From assembly GCF_020329505.1 (NCBI RefSeq), contig NZ_JAGKJJ010000016.1, forward strand, positions 40,084 to 104,083: a stretch of 64,000 bases of DNA, read 5' to 3'. The first letter of the stretch is position 1, and every line of letters begins with the position of its first letter. The stretch comes from Bradyrhizobium semiaridum. GTDB lineage: Bacteria > Pseudomonadota > Alphaproteobacteria > Rhizobiales > Xanthobacteraceae. Below are positions 52,532 through 61,428 of this stretch, piece by piece. The notes beneath the pieces were generated by a model. The model did not search any database and had not been told where the DNA came from. It saw only the letters and a list, made by a program, of their open reading frames with translations. The translations under genes were made by a program, and so were the position numbers.

Positions 52532-53824
52532 GTGCCGCCGATCCAGTACATCGTAGAAGGCGGCCGCCGGCTCTCCGGCACCATCGAGCCGTCCGGCAAC
52601 AAGAACTCGGCGCTGCCGATCATCGCGGCGGCGCTCTTGACCGAGCATCCGGTCACGCTGACCAATGTGCCGCGCATCCGCGACACCGAGACGCTGGTCG
52701 AGCTGTGCCGCTCGGTCGGCGCCTCGGCCGAATGGACCGAGCGCAACACGCTTGCGATCCACGCCAGGGAGATCCGCGCCGCCGATCTCGATCCCGAGCT
52801 GTGCCGGAGCATCCGCGCCTCGATCCTGCTAGCCGGCCCGCTGCTCGCCCGCTGCGGCGAGGTCGCACTGCCGCCGCCCGGCGGCGACGTGATCGGCCGC
52901 CGCCGCCTCGACACCCACTTTCTGGCTTTCGAGCAGCTCGGCGCCACCGTGACCGCGACGCACCGGCTCGAGTTCCGCGCCTCGCGCCTGAAGGGCGCCG
53001 ACGTGTTCCTCGACGAGCCCAGCGTCACTGCGACCGAGAACGCGCTGGTGGCCGCGGTGGCCGCCCGCGGTACCACCTATTTGCGCAACGCGGCCTCCGA
53101 GCCGCATGTTCAGGACCTCGCCAATTTCCTGGTCGCACTCGGCGCCAGGATCGAGGGCATCGGCACCAACACCATCACCGTGCATGGTCCGGCGACGCTG
53201 GGTGGCGCGACCTTTGCCATTCAGCCCGACCATATCGAGGTCGGATCGCTGATCGGGCTCGCCGCGGTGACACGTTCGCCGCTGCGCATCGCCCGCGCCG
53301 GCGTCGAGCATCTGCGTTCGATCCGGATGGGATTTGAACGGCTCGGCATCGTCTGCGGCGTCGAGGGCGACGATCTCGTCGTGCCGTCGAACCAGACCAT
53401 GAAGATCCAGGACGATTTCGGCGGTCATGTGCCGAAGCTCGAGGACCAGCCCTGGCCGGCCTTCCCGGCCGACCTGATGTCGATCGCGATCGTCACCGCC
53501 ACGCAGTGCAGCGGCGTCATCCTGATGCACGAGAAGATGTTCGAGTCGCGGATGTTCTTCGTCGACAATCTGATCGCGATGGGCGGCCGCATCGTGCTGT
53601 GCGACCCGCATCGCGCGATCGTGGCGGGCCCCAGCCGCCTGCGCGGCGCGCCGATGATCTCGCCCGACATCCGTGCCGGTATGGCGATGCTGCTCGCCGC
53701 GGTTTGCGCCGAGGGCACCTCCACCATCAACAATGCGAGCCAGATCGAGCGCGGCTATGAGCGGATCGACGAGCGGCTGAACGCGCTCGGCGCCAAGATC
53801 AAGCGGATCCCGGCGCGATCGTGA
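52532..53824 (+). CDS. murA: MurA-type UDP-GlcNAc enolpyruvyl transferase with Asp in place of the fosfomycin Cys
   Basis: The 430-residue protein transfers enolpyruvate from PEP to UDP-GlcNAc, the first step of peptidoglycan synthesis. Conserved residues are Lys24-Asn25 (SGNKNSALPI), Arg95 (SIRASI), the FPADL Asp, DIRAGM and GYERIDERL. The loop that in E. coli reads GGCTIGARPVD is GGDVIGRRRLD here, so the Cys equivalent to E. coli Cys115 is Asp119 (GAC 52886-52888). The same Cys-to-Asp change is known in Mycobacterium and Chlamydia MurA and gives fosfomycin insensitivity. It could be a second MurA paralogue of the genome. GTG 52532 is used. The gap to gyrB is 30 nt, so they are probably cotranscribed. 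Confidence 0.92.
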   Translation: MPPIQYIVEGGRRLSGTIEPSGNKNSALPIIAAALLTEHPVTLTNVPRIRDTETLVELCRSVGASAEWTERNTLAIHAREIRAADLDPELCRSIRASILLAGPLLARCGEVALPPPGGDVIGRRRLDTHFLAFEQLGATVTATHRLEFRASRLKGADVFLDEPSVTATENALVAAVAARGTTYLRNAASEPHVQDLANFLVALGARIEGIGTNTITVHGPATLGGATFAIQPDHIEVGSLIGLAAVTRSPLRIARAGVEHLRSIRMGFERLGIVCGVEGDDLVVPSNQTMKIQDDFGGHVPKLEDQPWPAFPADLMSIAIVTATQCSGVILMHEKMFESRMFFVDNLIAMGGRIVLCDPHRAIVAGPSRLRGAPMISPDIRAGMAMLLAAVCAEGTSTINNASQIERGYERIDERLNALGAKIKRIPARS

Positions 53825-53880
53825 TCTTCCTGGGCAGCTTGGCCATGCTTTTGGCCCGCTTGCCGTGCTAAGCGTTCCCC

Positions 53881-55275
53881 ATGACCTGCATCGACAAGGT
53901 TGAACCGGCCGCGCCCGCGGCCGTCGCGGTGTCTCGCAACCTGCTCACGGCCGAGCTTGCGGAAACGCTGAAGCTCGCGGTGCCGCTGGCGCTGACGCAG
54001 CTCGGGCAGATCGCGATGATGACGACCGACCTCGCCTTCATCGGCCGGCTGGGTAGCGACGCCGTGGCTGCCGCGGCACTGGCGCATACCGTGTTCTTTG
54101 TCAGCTTCACCATCGGTATGGGCATGGTCTCGGCGGTCTCGCCGTTGGCGGCGCAGGCGTTCGGGGCGCGCGATCCGCGCATGATGCGGCGGGCGCTACG
54201 CGTCGGGCTGTGGGCAGGCTTCTTCATGGTGCTGCCGCTGATGGCGCTGCCGTTCCAGGGCGAGCGTATCCTGCTCGCGCTCGGTCAGGCCCCCGCCACC
54301 GCGCATCTCGCGCAGCAATATCTGTTCGGGCTCGGTTGGGGCATCCTGCCGGCGCTGTGGTTTATCGCGCTGCGCGGCTTCATGAGCGCGGTGAACCGGC
54401 CCGAGCCGGTGCTGTGGATCACGCTGGCCGCGATCCCGGCCAATGCGCTGATGGTCTATCTCTTGCTCTACGGCAAATGGGGCATGCCCGAGCTCGGCCT
54501 GTTCGGCGCTGGCCTTGCGACCACGCTTGTCAATCTCGGCACCTTCCTCGCCGGGGCCTGGTTCTGTGCGCGGCGCCGCCCGTTCCGCAAGTATCACGTG
54601 TTCGCCCGTGTCTGGCGGCTCGACTGGCCGCTGATGGGCAAGCTGGTCGCGGTCGGCGCCCCGATCTCGCTGTCGTTCCTGCTCGAATACGGCCTGTTCG
54701 GCGCCGCCGGCCTTCTGATGGGCCTGATCAGCACCACCGCGCTGGCGGCGCACCAGATCGCGCTGCAGATCGCCGCGATCCTGTTCATGGTGCCGTTCGG
54801 CGTCAGCATGGCCGCGACCGTGCGGGTCGGCCACGCCGTCGGCCGCCGCGACGCCGACGCGGTACGGCGCGCCGGCTATGTCGCGGTTGCGCTCAGCGCC
54901 GTCTTCATGACCGTGATGACCTTGGCGGTGATCCTGGCGCGCTCGGCGATCGCCGAACTGTTCCTCGGCGAGGCCAGCGATGCCACGGCGCAGCTGATCG
55001 CGATGCTGCTGCTGATCGGCGCCACCTTCTTCATCGCCGACGGCATGCAGACCACCACCGCCGGCGCGCTGCGCGGCATGAACGACACCCAGGTGCCGCT
55101 GCTGTTCGCCGTCATCAGCTATTGGCTGATCGGATTCGCGTCGGCTTGCGCGCTCGCATTCCTGCTCAAGCTCGGCGCGGCCGGTGTCTGGATCGGGCTC
55201 TCGCTCGGGACCGCGGTCTATGCCACGCTTCTGATCTTGCGTTTCCGCCTGCTGGCACGCAGACTGGCCGCATGA
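53881..55275 (+). CDS. MATE-family multidrug efflux transporter
   Basis: The 464-residue, 12-helix protein has two homologous halves. Features include PLALTQLGQIAMMTTDLAFIGRLGSDAVAAAALA near the start and AVSPLAAQAFGARDPRMMRRALR in helix 2-3. The second half contains ISLSFLLEYGLFGAAGLLMG and ATVRVGHAVGRRDADAVRRAG. It resembles the NorM/DinF clan, which exports cationic compounds with Na+ or H+ influx. ATG 53881 begins at the family start, and the stop overlaps the DUF2867 gene start (ATGA), indicating coupled translation. Confidence 0.95.
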   Translation: MTCIDKVEPAAPAAVAVSRNLLTAELAETLKLAVPLALTQLGQIAMMTTDLAFIGRLGSDAVAAAALAHTVFFVSFTIGMGMVSAVSPLAAQAFGARDPRMMRRALRVGLWAGFFMVLPLMALPFQGERILLALGQAPATAHLAQQYLFGLGWGILPALWFIALRGFMSAVNRPEPVLWITLAAIPANALMVYLLLYGKWGMPELGLFGAGLATTLVNLGTFLAGAWFCARRRPFRKYHVFARVWRLDWPLMGKLVAVGAPISLSFLLEYGLFGAAGLLMGLISTTALAAHQIALQIAAILFMVPFGVSMAATVRVGHAVGRRDADAVRRAGYVAVALSAVFMTVMTLAVILARSAIAELFLGEASDATAQLIAMLLLIGATFFIADGMQTTTAGALRGMNDTQVPLLFAVISYWLIGFASACALAFLLKLGAAGVWIGLSLGTAVYATLLILRFRLLARRLAA

Positions 55276-55745
55276 GGGTTGACGAGGTCACGCCGAACGT
55301 GGATCCCGGCGCGCTGCTCGCAGGCGCGCAGTTCATCGATGCGTTCCGGATTGCGACCACGCAAGCCGACCTTGACGCGCGGCACGCGGCCGAAGCGATG
55401 GTGACGCGGCAGGCACGCTGGATCGACATGCTGCTCGCCCTGCGCAACCTCCTGGTCGCGCCGCTCGGCCTGAAGACATCGGGTGCGACCGAGGGCGTCG
55501 CGCGCGACATGATCGGGATATTTCCGGTCGTGAGCCAAACGCCGGAGCGGCTGGTCGCAGGCTTCAACGACAAACACCTGGATTTCCGGCTCGTCGTCGA
55601 CGTCACGCCCGCCGGACCCGGACGCAACGTCACGGCCACCACGCTGGTGCTGACCCACAACTGGCTCGGCCGCGCCTATCTCGCCGTCATCCTGCCATTC
55701 CATCGCCTGATCGTGCCGGCGATGCTGCGGAAGGTCGCAGACTGA
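55272..55745 (+). CDS. DUF2867 family protein
   Basis: The 157-residue protein matches DUF2867, a START-like or lipid-binding-like fold: FIDAFRIATTQADLDARHAAEAM, RWIDMLLALRNLLVAPLGLKT, RLVAGFNDKHLDFRLVVDV and the C-terminal FHRLIVPAMLRKV. The end resembles a membrane-peripheral helix. The function is unknown. It overlaps the MATE gene by 4 nt, so both probably act in the same process. The convergent FUSC gene ends 13 nt away. Confidence 0.87.
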   Translation: MRVDEVTPNVDPGALLAGAQFIDAFRIATTQADLDARHAAEAMVTRQARWIDMLLALRNLLVAPLGLKTSGATEGVARDMIGIFPVVSQTPERLVAGFNDKHLDFRLVVDVTPAGPGRNVTATTLVLTHNWLGRAYLAVILPFHRLIVPAMLRKVAD

Positions 55746-55758
55746 GCGACGGCCAACC

Positions 55759-56898
55759 TCATGCCGCGGTCTCCTCGGCGTCCTCCTTGATGATCTTCTC
55801 CGCGGCACCGCCGCTGGTGCACCAGTTGCCGTGGCAGCGCTTGAGATCGTTCAGGTTCTGGCGCATCTGGTCGAGCGAAAAGCCGAGTGCATAGAAGCGC
55901 TCGGCCGCATCGACCGGCAGGCCGCGAATCAGGCCGTCCCTGCGAACCGCGGCGACCTCCTCGCTGTAGGCGTGCAGCGCCGCGTCGACCGGCGCGATGT
56001 CGGCCGGTCCGCTGCCGGCGCGCAAGGCAGTCGCGACCGCCATCATATAGGCGACGATCGCCTTGCTGACGTCGGCCAGCGGCCGCGCCAGCCTGGCCTG
56101 GATGTCGGCCGGCAGCGGCACGACGCAGGCGCGCCCGATCATCACGACATCGTGCCGCAGCCGCTGGATCGTCCGCAGCAGCGGCCCGGTATCCGGCCCC
56201 GACGACAGGTGCATCGAACGTTCGCGCTCGGCCTCGAGGCCGGTCGCATGCAGATTGGTCACCGCGGTGCCGATGCCGTCCTGGATCCGGTGCAGCGCGT
56301 CGTTGTCGAGGCCGCGCGTCAGGCCGGCGAGCAGCTCCGCAAACGCGGCCGAGAGCAGCTCCAACAATTTCGAGCCATTGACTCGGATCTGGCTCACCGC
56401 GCGCGACGGCAGCACCAGGAACGAGACCGCAAGCCCGGTGAGCGCGCCGACCGTGACCTCGAGGACGCGGTCGATCGCAGAGTCCAGCGGATTGGTGTGA
56501 TGCATCGTCGGCAGCAGCAGCACGATGACCGCCGTCACCGTCGCCGAGCTCAGGCTCGGATTGAGCGCGGCGATAAAGGCGAGCGGCACGATCGCCAGCA
56601 CCAGCAGCGCCAGCAGGCTGCCTTCGCCGGAATGCGGGATCAGCACCGCGAGCGCGCCGCCATAGACGGCGCCGCCGATGGTGCCGAGCATGTAGTCGCG
56701 CGTTGCTTTCAGCGAGCGGCCGACGCTCATTTGCGTCACGATCAGCGAGGTCAGCACCGCCCACAGCGGCAGCATGAGATTGAGCGCCAGTGCGATGGCA
56801 TAGGCCGCCACGCCCGCGGACGCGATCCGGACGGCCAGCGCCAGCTGGGTCTTGCGGGCCCAGAACTGGTCGAACATGCGTTTTGCGAAGGTGCTCAT
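55759..56898 (-). CDS. FUSC/aromatic-acid-exporter-like membrane protein
   Basis: The 379-residue protein has six hydrophobic helices in the first 175 residues: RIASAGVAAYAIALALNLML, VLTSLIVTQMSVGRSLKATRDY (the typical FUSC loop), GTIGGAVYGGALAVLIP and AVTVTAVIVLLLP-like segments. A long helical cytoplasmic domain follows. This is the half-size form of the FUSC family (fusaric acid resistance, p-hydroxybenzoate efflux AaeB). The substrate is unknown. ATG 56898 is selected; upstream codons lie in the region shared with the divergent MmgE/PrpD gene. Confidence 0.87.
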   Translation of the reverse strand: MSTFAKRMFDQFWARKTQLALAVRIASAGVAAYAIALALNLMLPLWAVLTSLIVTQMSVGRSLKATRDYMLGTIGGAVYGGALAVLIPHSGEGSLLALLVLAIVPLAFIAALNPSLSSATVTAVIVLLLPTMHHTNPLDSAIDRVLEVTVGALTGLAVSFLVLPSRAVSQIRVNGSKLLELLSAAFAELLAGLTRGLDNDALHRIQDGIGTAVTNLHATGLEAERERSMHLSSGPDTGPLLRTIQRLRHDVVMIGRACVVPLPADIQARLARPLADVSKAIVAYMMAVATALRAGSGPADIAPVDAALHAYSEEVAAVRRDGLIRGLPVDAAERFYALGFSLDQMRQNLNDLKRCHGNWCTSGGAAEKIIKEDAEETAA

Positions 56899-57030
56899 GC
56901 GGCGTGATCCGGAATCAATCGAATAGCCCGTGTTACATAGCAAGGAGCATGGCTGCTGCCCGCGGCAGCAAGGTGGCTTGAAAGGCCAAACCCGCCCGCC
57001 TACCCTGCGCCGCAAAATTGAGGAAACACG

Positions 57031-58401
57031 ATGGCCCACGAAACCGCAACGCTCGCCGCCTATGTTGCCGAGCTGAAATATCAGGACATCCCGGCGGAGG
57101 TGCTGGAGCGCGCCAAGGTGCTGACGCTGGATTTTCTCGGCAGCACGATCCGCGCCCGCCGCGACGCGGAATCGACGCCGTCACTGCTGAAGATGCTTGA
57201 AGCGCTGGCGCTGGACGGCAAGGGCGAGGCCACGGTGTTCGGCGACAGCAAGACCTGGACCCCGGCGGTGGCGGCGCTGCTCAACGGCGCGCTCGGCCAT
57301 TCGCTCGATTTCGACGACACCCATGCCGATTCCTCGCTGCATCCGAGCGCGCCCGTGGTGCCCGCCGCGTTCGCGGTCGGCGAGATGGTCGGCGCCTCCG
57401 GCCGCGACGTGCTGACCGCGATTGTCGCCGGCTATGAGGTGTGTTGCCGGCTCGGCAACGCGCTCGATCCGACCTCGCATTATGCCCGCGGCTTCCACCC
57501 GACCGCGACCGCCGGCACCTACGGCGCCGCCGCGGCGGCGGGCAAGCTGTTCGGGCTGTCGCAGCAACAGCTCATCTCGGCCTTCGGCGTCTCCGGCAGC
57601 CAGGCCGCGGGCTCGCTGCAGTTCCTGGTCAACGGCGCCTGGAACAAGCGTTACCAGGTCGGCGCCGCCGCGATGAACGGCGTGATCGCCGCGACCTTGG
57701 CGCGCAACGATTTCGTCGGTTCGACCGAGGCGGTCGAGGGCAAGCATGGCCTTCTGGTCGGCTACAGCGATGACGCGCATCCCGACAAGGCGGTGGCCGG
57801 GCTCGGCAGCACCTATGAGACGATGAAGATCGGCGTGAAGCCGTATCCGAGCTGCCGCTACACCCATGCCGCGATCGACGCGCTGATCGCGATGCGGCGC
57901 GAGCACAATCTGACGCCGGACCAGATCAGGAAGGTCGAGGTCGGCCTGCACCGCAATGGCATCACGCTGACCGGCGATGCCGCCACCAAGCGCCATCCGA
58001 CCTCGGTGGTCGGCGGCCAGTTCTCGATGTTCTTCACCGGCGCGATCGCGCTCGATCAGGGCCGCTTCGGCTGGGACGATTACGATCGGCTCGGCGACAA
58101 GGCGATCGACGCGCTCGCCGACAAGTTCGACGTGGTGCAGGACGACCGCCTCGAGATCGGCCGCACGCACCCGTTCGGCGCTCGCGTCTCCATCACGACC
58201 GACGACGGTACCCACGAGCGTCTCTACGCCGACCCCTCGGGCGAGCCGACCTCGTTCCCCGACGCCACAGCGATGCAGCAGAAATTCCTGACGCTGGCCC
58301 GCCCGGTGCTCGACAAGCGCGCCGACCAGCTCGCGGATGCCATCCTGACGCTGGAGCGCTTCGACCGCGTGGAGCAGGCAACGCAGCTGGGCAGGCAGTA
58401 G
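57031..58401 (+). CDS. MmgE/PrpD family protein
   Basis: This is a 456-residue, full-length MmgE/PrpD protein. The N-terminal helical domain contains LDFLGSTIRARRDAES and ALLNGALGHSLDFDDTHADSSLHP, with GYEVCCRLGNAL. A smaller domain has KPYPSCRYTHAAIDALIAMR and PTSVVGGQFSMFFTGAIAL. PrpD is 2-methylcitrate dehydratase; others include cis-aconitate decarboxylase. The GALGH-DFDDTH segment is shared by all, and the reaction cannot be fixed. ATG 57031 has GAGGAAA 5 nt upstream. The neighbours give no prp cluster, so methylcitrate metabolism is not supported. Confidence 0.92.
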   Translation: MAHETATLAAYVAELKYQDIPAEVLERAKVLTLDFLGSTIRARRDAESTPSLLKMLEALALDGKGEATVFGDSKTWTPAVAALLNGALGHSLDFDDTHADSSLHPSAPVVPAAFAVGEMVGASGRDVLTAIVAGYEVCCRLGNALDPTSHYARGFHPTATAGTYGAAAAAGKLFGLSQQQLISAFGVSGSQAAGSLQFLVNGAWNKRYQVGAAAMNGVIAATLARNDFVGSTEAVEGKHGLLVGYSDDAHPDKAVAGLGSTYETMKIGVKPYPSCRYTHAAIDALIAMRREHNLTPDQIRKVEVGLHRNGITLTGDAATKRHPTSVVGGQFSMFFTGAIALDQGRFGWDDYDRLGDKAIDALADKFDVVQDDRLEIGRTHPFGARVSITTDDGTHERLYADPSGEPTSFPDATAMQQKFLTLARPVLDKRADQLADAILTLERFDRVEQATQLGRQ

Positions 58402-58410
58402 GCGCGCCAC

Positions 58411-58530
58411 ACATTCGGTGTCGTCCTGGCGAAGGCCAGGACCCATTACCCCAACTGGCTGTTGTCGCACGACGCTGGGGCCACGGCTTTCGTCATTCCG
58501 GGGCGCGCATAGCGCGAGCCCCGGAATGAC
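58411..58530. repeat. Half GTCGTCC element followed by a GTCATTCC palindrome
   Basis: 58411-58447 repeats the left arm of the 25061 element (ATTCGGTGTCGTCCTGG to CCAGGACCCAT), and ACGACGCTGGGGCCAC near 58469-58484 is its centre. The right arm is missing. Instead 58492-58530 is a GTCATTCC...GGAATGAC palindrome like that at 41611-41648. Confidence 0.65.
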
Positions 58531-58606
58531 GGGCGGGAGATGCGTAGCACCGGGCGAGGCGAGCACGCCGGTCAGGCTTCCTCCCCCGCAAAGTCGGTCA
58601 GGGAAA

Positions 58607-59182
58607 TCAACACGGATCGCCGCGCCAGCGGCTGCGCAGCGTGACCCAGATATCGATGACATCGCCCTCGAGCTTGCCCGGACCCTTGTTCACCGCGCCG
58701 AGCTGCCGCGCCACGGCCTGCGACGCGACGTTGGCCGGATCGATGCAATGGATGATGCGGTCGACGGTGAAATGATCGAACACGAAGCCGATCGCGGCGC
58801 GCGCCGCCTCCACCGCATAGCCGCGGCCGCGATACTCCCTGGCGATGCCCCAGCCGACCTCGAGGCCCGGCCATTCGGGCGGACAATACGGACCGACGCG
58901 GCCGATATAGCGGGATGAGGATTTCTCCTCGACGGCGAACATGCCGAAGCCGTGGAGCGCCCAGTGACCCGCGATGACGGCGGCATTGCGCCAGCCCTTC
59001 AGCTCCGAAGTGACGGGCTGGTGATCCGGCGTGATGAAGCGCGCGGTCTCGGGATCGGACAGCATCCGCGTGTTCTCTGCGACATCGGATGCGCGCCATG
59101 GCCGCAGGATCAGGCGCGCGGTCTCGATCACCGGACCATCGACCTGCAACAGTGTCGCGCCGGGCTTGAACAGGGAAACCAT
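58607..59182 (-). CDS. GNAT-family acetyltransferase (RimJ/RimL-like)
   Basis: The 191-residue protein has ETARLILRPWRASDVAENTRML (start of the acetyltransf_3 fold), then LEVGWGIAREYRGRGYAVEAARAAIGF, the acetyl-CoA loop (R/Q-x-x-G-x-G/A as YRGRGYA). It ends with IDPANVASQAVARQLGAV. Family members acetylate ribosomal N-termini, antibiotics or small metabolites. The substrate is unknown. Start ATG 59182 yields residues before the motif (MVSLFKPGATLLQVDGP); a start nearer VIETARL is possible. Confidence 0.9.
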   Translation of the reverse strand: MVSLFKPGATLLQVDGPVIETARLILRPWRASDVAENTRMLSDPETARFITPDHQPVTSELKGWRNAAVIAGHWALHGFGMFAVEEKSSSRYIGRVGPYCPPEWPGLEVGWGIAREYRGRGYAVEAARAAIGFVFDHFTVDRIIHCIDPANVASQAVARQLGAVNKGPGKLEGDVIDIWVTLRSRWRGDPC

Positions 59183-59321
59183 CGCTTGTCCCAGTTTCTA
59201 GGATTGCTCTCGCCGATATCGCACGGGACCGGCAAATAGACCATCGTGACCATGCCGGGTCGCCGCGACGGGGCGATCAAATCCTGTTACGATCGCGGCA
59301 AAAAGAGAAGGAGACTTTCAC

Positions 59322-60239
59322 ATGAGCTGGCAGCCCTCGACCGATCCCGAACTCGGCGATCCCAACACCTGCGACGCGCTGGATCTGATCATCGTGCCGC
59401 GCACCCGCGATCTCGGCGACGGCTTTGCGGTGCGGCGCGCGCTGCCGCACGGCAAGCGGCAGATGGTCGGTCCCTTCATCTTCTTCGATCACTTCGGCCC
59501 GGTGCAGTATCTCGCCGGCAAGGGCATGGACGTGAGGCCGCATCCGCATATCGGTCTCGCCACCGTCACCTATCTGTTCGACGGCAGCATCATGCATCGC
59601 GACAGCGAGGGCAACATCCAGGAGATCCAGCCCGGCGCGATGAATCTGATGACCGCGGGCCGCGGCATCGCGCATTCCGAGCGCACGCCCGACGTGCAGC
59701 GCCGCGACGGCCAGAAGATGCTGGGGCTGCAAAGCTGGATCGCACTGCCCGCCGGCAAGGAGGAGATCGCACCGTCGTTCCAGCATTATGCGGCAGGCGA
59801 TCTGCCGATGATCTCCGAGCGCGACTTCACCGCGCGCGTGATCGCCGGCTCGGCGTTCGGCATCACCTCGCCGGTCAGCATGGTCTCGCCGTGGTTCTAC
59901 ACCGAGGTCACCGCGCAGGGCGGCGCCAGCCTGCCGCTCGATCCTGACCATGAGGAGCGCGCGATCTACCTCGTCGACGGCGAGGTCGAGATCGCGGGCG
60001 ACCGCCATGAGGGGCCGCGCCTCTTGATCTTCCGGCCCGGCGACCGCATCACCGTGAAGACGCTGCGGCCGACCCGCATGATGTTTCTCGGCGGCGACGC
60101 GCTGGAAGGGCCGCGCCACATCTGGTGGAATTTCGTCTCCTCCTCGAAGGAGCGGATCGAGCAGGCCAAACAGGATTGGAAAACCGGACGGTTCGCGCAG
60201 GTTCCGCACGAACACGAGTTCATTCCGCTGCCGGAGTGA
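59322..60239 (+). CDS. Pirin family protein
   Basis: The 305-residue bicupin has the pirin motif HPHIGLATVTYLFDGSIMHRD with metal ligands His, then GAMNLMTAGRGIAHSERTPD (the His and Glu side). The second cupin of the C-terminal half carries GEVEIAGDRHEGPRLLIF. Bacterial pirins vary in function (quercetinase activity, regulation). All metal-binding residues look present. The start is set by AGAAGGAGAC 7 nt upstream. It stands alone before purC and is not evidently linked to it. Confidence 0.93.
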   Translation: MSWQPSTDPELGDPNTCDALDLIIVPRTRDLGDGFAVRRALPHGKRQMVGPFIFFDHFGPVQYLAGKGMDVRPHPHIGLATVTYLFDGSIMHRDSEGNIQEIQPGAMNLMTAGRGIAHSERTPDVQRRDGQKMLGLQSWIALPAGKEEIAPSFQHYAAGDLPMISERDFTARVIAGSAFGITSPVSMVSPWFYTEVTAQGGASLPLDPDHEERAIYLVDGEVEIAGDRHEGPRLLIFRPGDRITVKTLRPTRMMFLGGDALEGPRHIWWNFVSSSKERIEQAKQDWKTGRFAQVPHEHEFIPLPE

Positions 60240-60330
60240 GCTATTTCCTGTGCTAATGTCCGGCGCCCGCACGCCCCCGTGCGGGCGCACGTCGTTGTAA
60301 ACCGCCTGACTCACCGGAAAGACCACGCCC

Positions 60331-61245
60331 ATGACCGCGATGCTATCCAGCGATTTGCCCCTGCTGCGGATCGGCCGCGGCAAGGTGCGCGATATCTACG
60401 CCGTCGGCGATGACCGCGTGCTGCTGCTGACCACCGACCGCATCTCGGCGTTCGACGTTGTCATGGCGGAGACCATCCCGATGAAGGGCGCGGTGCTGAC
60501 CCAGATCAGCGCTTGGTGGTTCCGGCAGCTCGAAGGCACCGTGCCGCACCACATGATCAGCGCCGACGCCGACGAGATCATCCGCGCAGTGCCCGAGCTG
60601 AACAATCATCGCGCCGACATTTTGGGGCGCGCGATGCTGTGCAAGCGCACCACCGTGTTTCCGATCGAATGCGTGATCCGCGGCTACATCTCCGGCTCGG
60701 CGTGGAAGGAGTACGCGGCGGGCGGCACACTCGCCGGCGAGAAGCTGCCGGCCGGCCTGGTCGAGAGCCAGAAGCTCGAGCCGGCGATCTTCAGCCCGGC
60801 GACCAAGGCCGAGACCGGTCACGACGAGAACATCACGGTGGCGCGGGTGCGCGAGATCGTCGGCAGCGACGTCGCGGCAACGCTGGAGAAGATGGCGCGC
60901 GATGTCTACGGCTATGGCGAACAGACCAGCCGCGCCCGCGGCATCATCATCGCCGACACCAAGTTCGAATTCGGGCGGGACAAGGACGGCCGCATCATCC
61001 TGATCGACGAAGTGATGACGCCGGATAGCTCGCGGTTCTGGGCGGTCGACGCCTACAAGGTAGGCCAGCCGCAGCCGAGCTTCGACAAGCAGCCGCTGCG
61101 CGACTACCTCGACGCCGAGCGCCGCGCCGGCCGCTGGAACGGCGACGCCCCGGCCCCGCCGCTGCCGGCGAGCGTGGTGGATGCGACGAGCAAGCGGTAT
61201 CTCGAGGCATATCGCCGCGTCACGGGCACGGAGCTGAAGGTTTAG
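60331..61245 (+). CDS. purC: Phosphoribosylaminoimidazole-succinocarboxamide synthase
   Basis: The 304-residue SAICAR synthetase is purine pathway step 8, joining aspartate to CAIR with ATP. Motifs are RGKVRDIYAVGDDRVLLLTTDRISAFDV, VIRGYISGSAWKEY, SPATKAETGHDENI and TKFEFGRDKDGRIILIDEVMTPDSSRFW (the PurC signatures). It is the longer form, typical of alphaproteobacteria, unlike the shorter 240-residue type. ATG 60331 follows GGAAAG. No other pur genes are adjacent. A full set lies elsewhere by assumption. Confidence 0.98.
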   Translation: MTAMLSSDLPLLRIGRGKVRDIYAVGDDRVLLLTTDRISAFDVVMAETIPMKGAVLTQISAWWFRQLEGTVPHHMISADADEIIRAVPELNNHRADILGRAMLCKRTTVFPIECVIRGYISGSAWKEYAAGGTLAGEKLPAGLVESQKLEPAIFSPATKAETGHDENITVARVREIVGSDVAATLEKMARDVYGYGEQTSRARGIIIADTKFEFGRDKDGRIILIDEVMTPDSSRFWAVDAYKVGQPQPSFDKQPLRDYLDAERRAGRWNGDAPAPPLPASVVDATSKRYLEAYRRVTGTELKV

Positions 61246-61428
61246 CCGCCGTCATCATATTCGATCTATCACCGTCACCCTGAGGTAGCCGCGTCGCTTC
61301 CGGCATCGGCCGCCATGGCGCGTTCGGCAATGAGGGCGGGCACGGCTGAGGCCGCGGCAAGATTTCTGTTGTCGGGCCGTACCGCGGTCGTTTACCACTG
61401 AGAGTGCAATTTTCAGGGCACTGATTTC

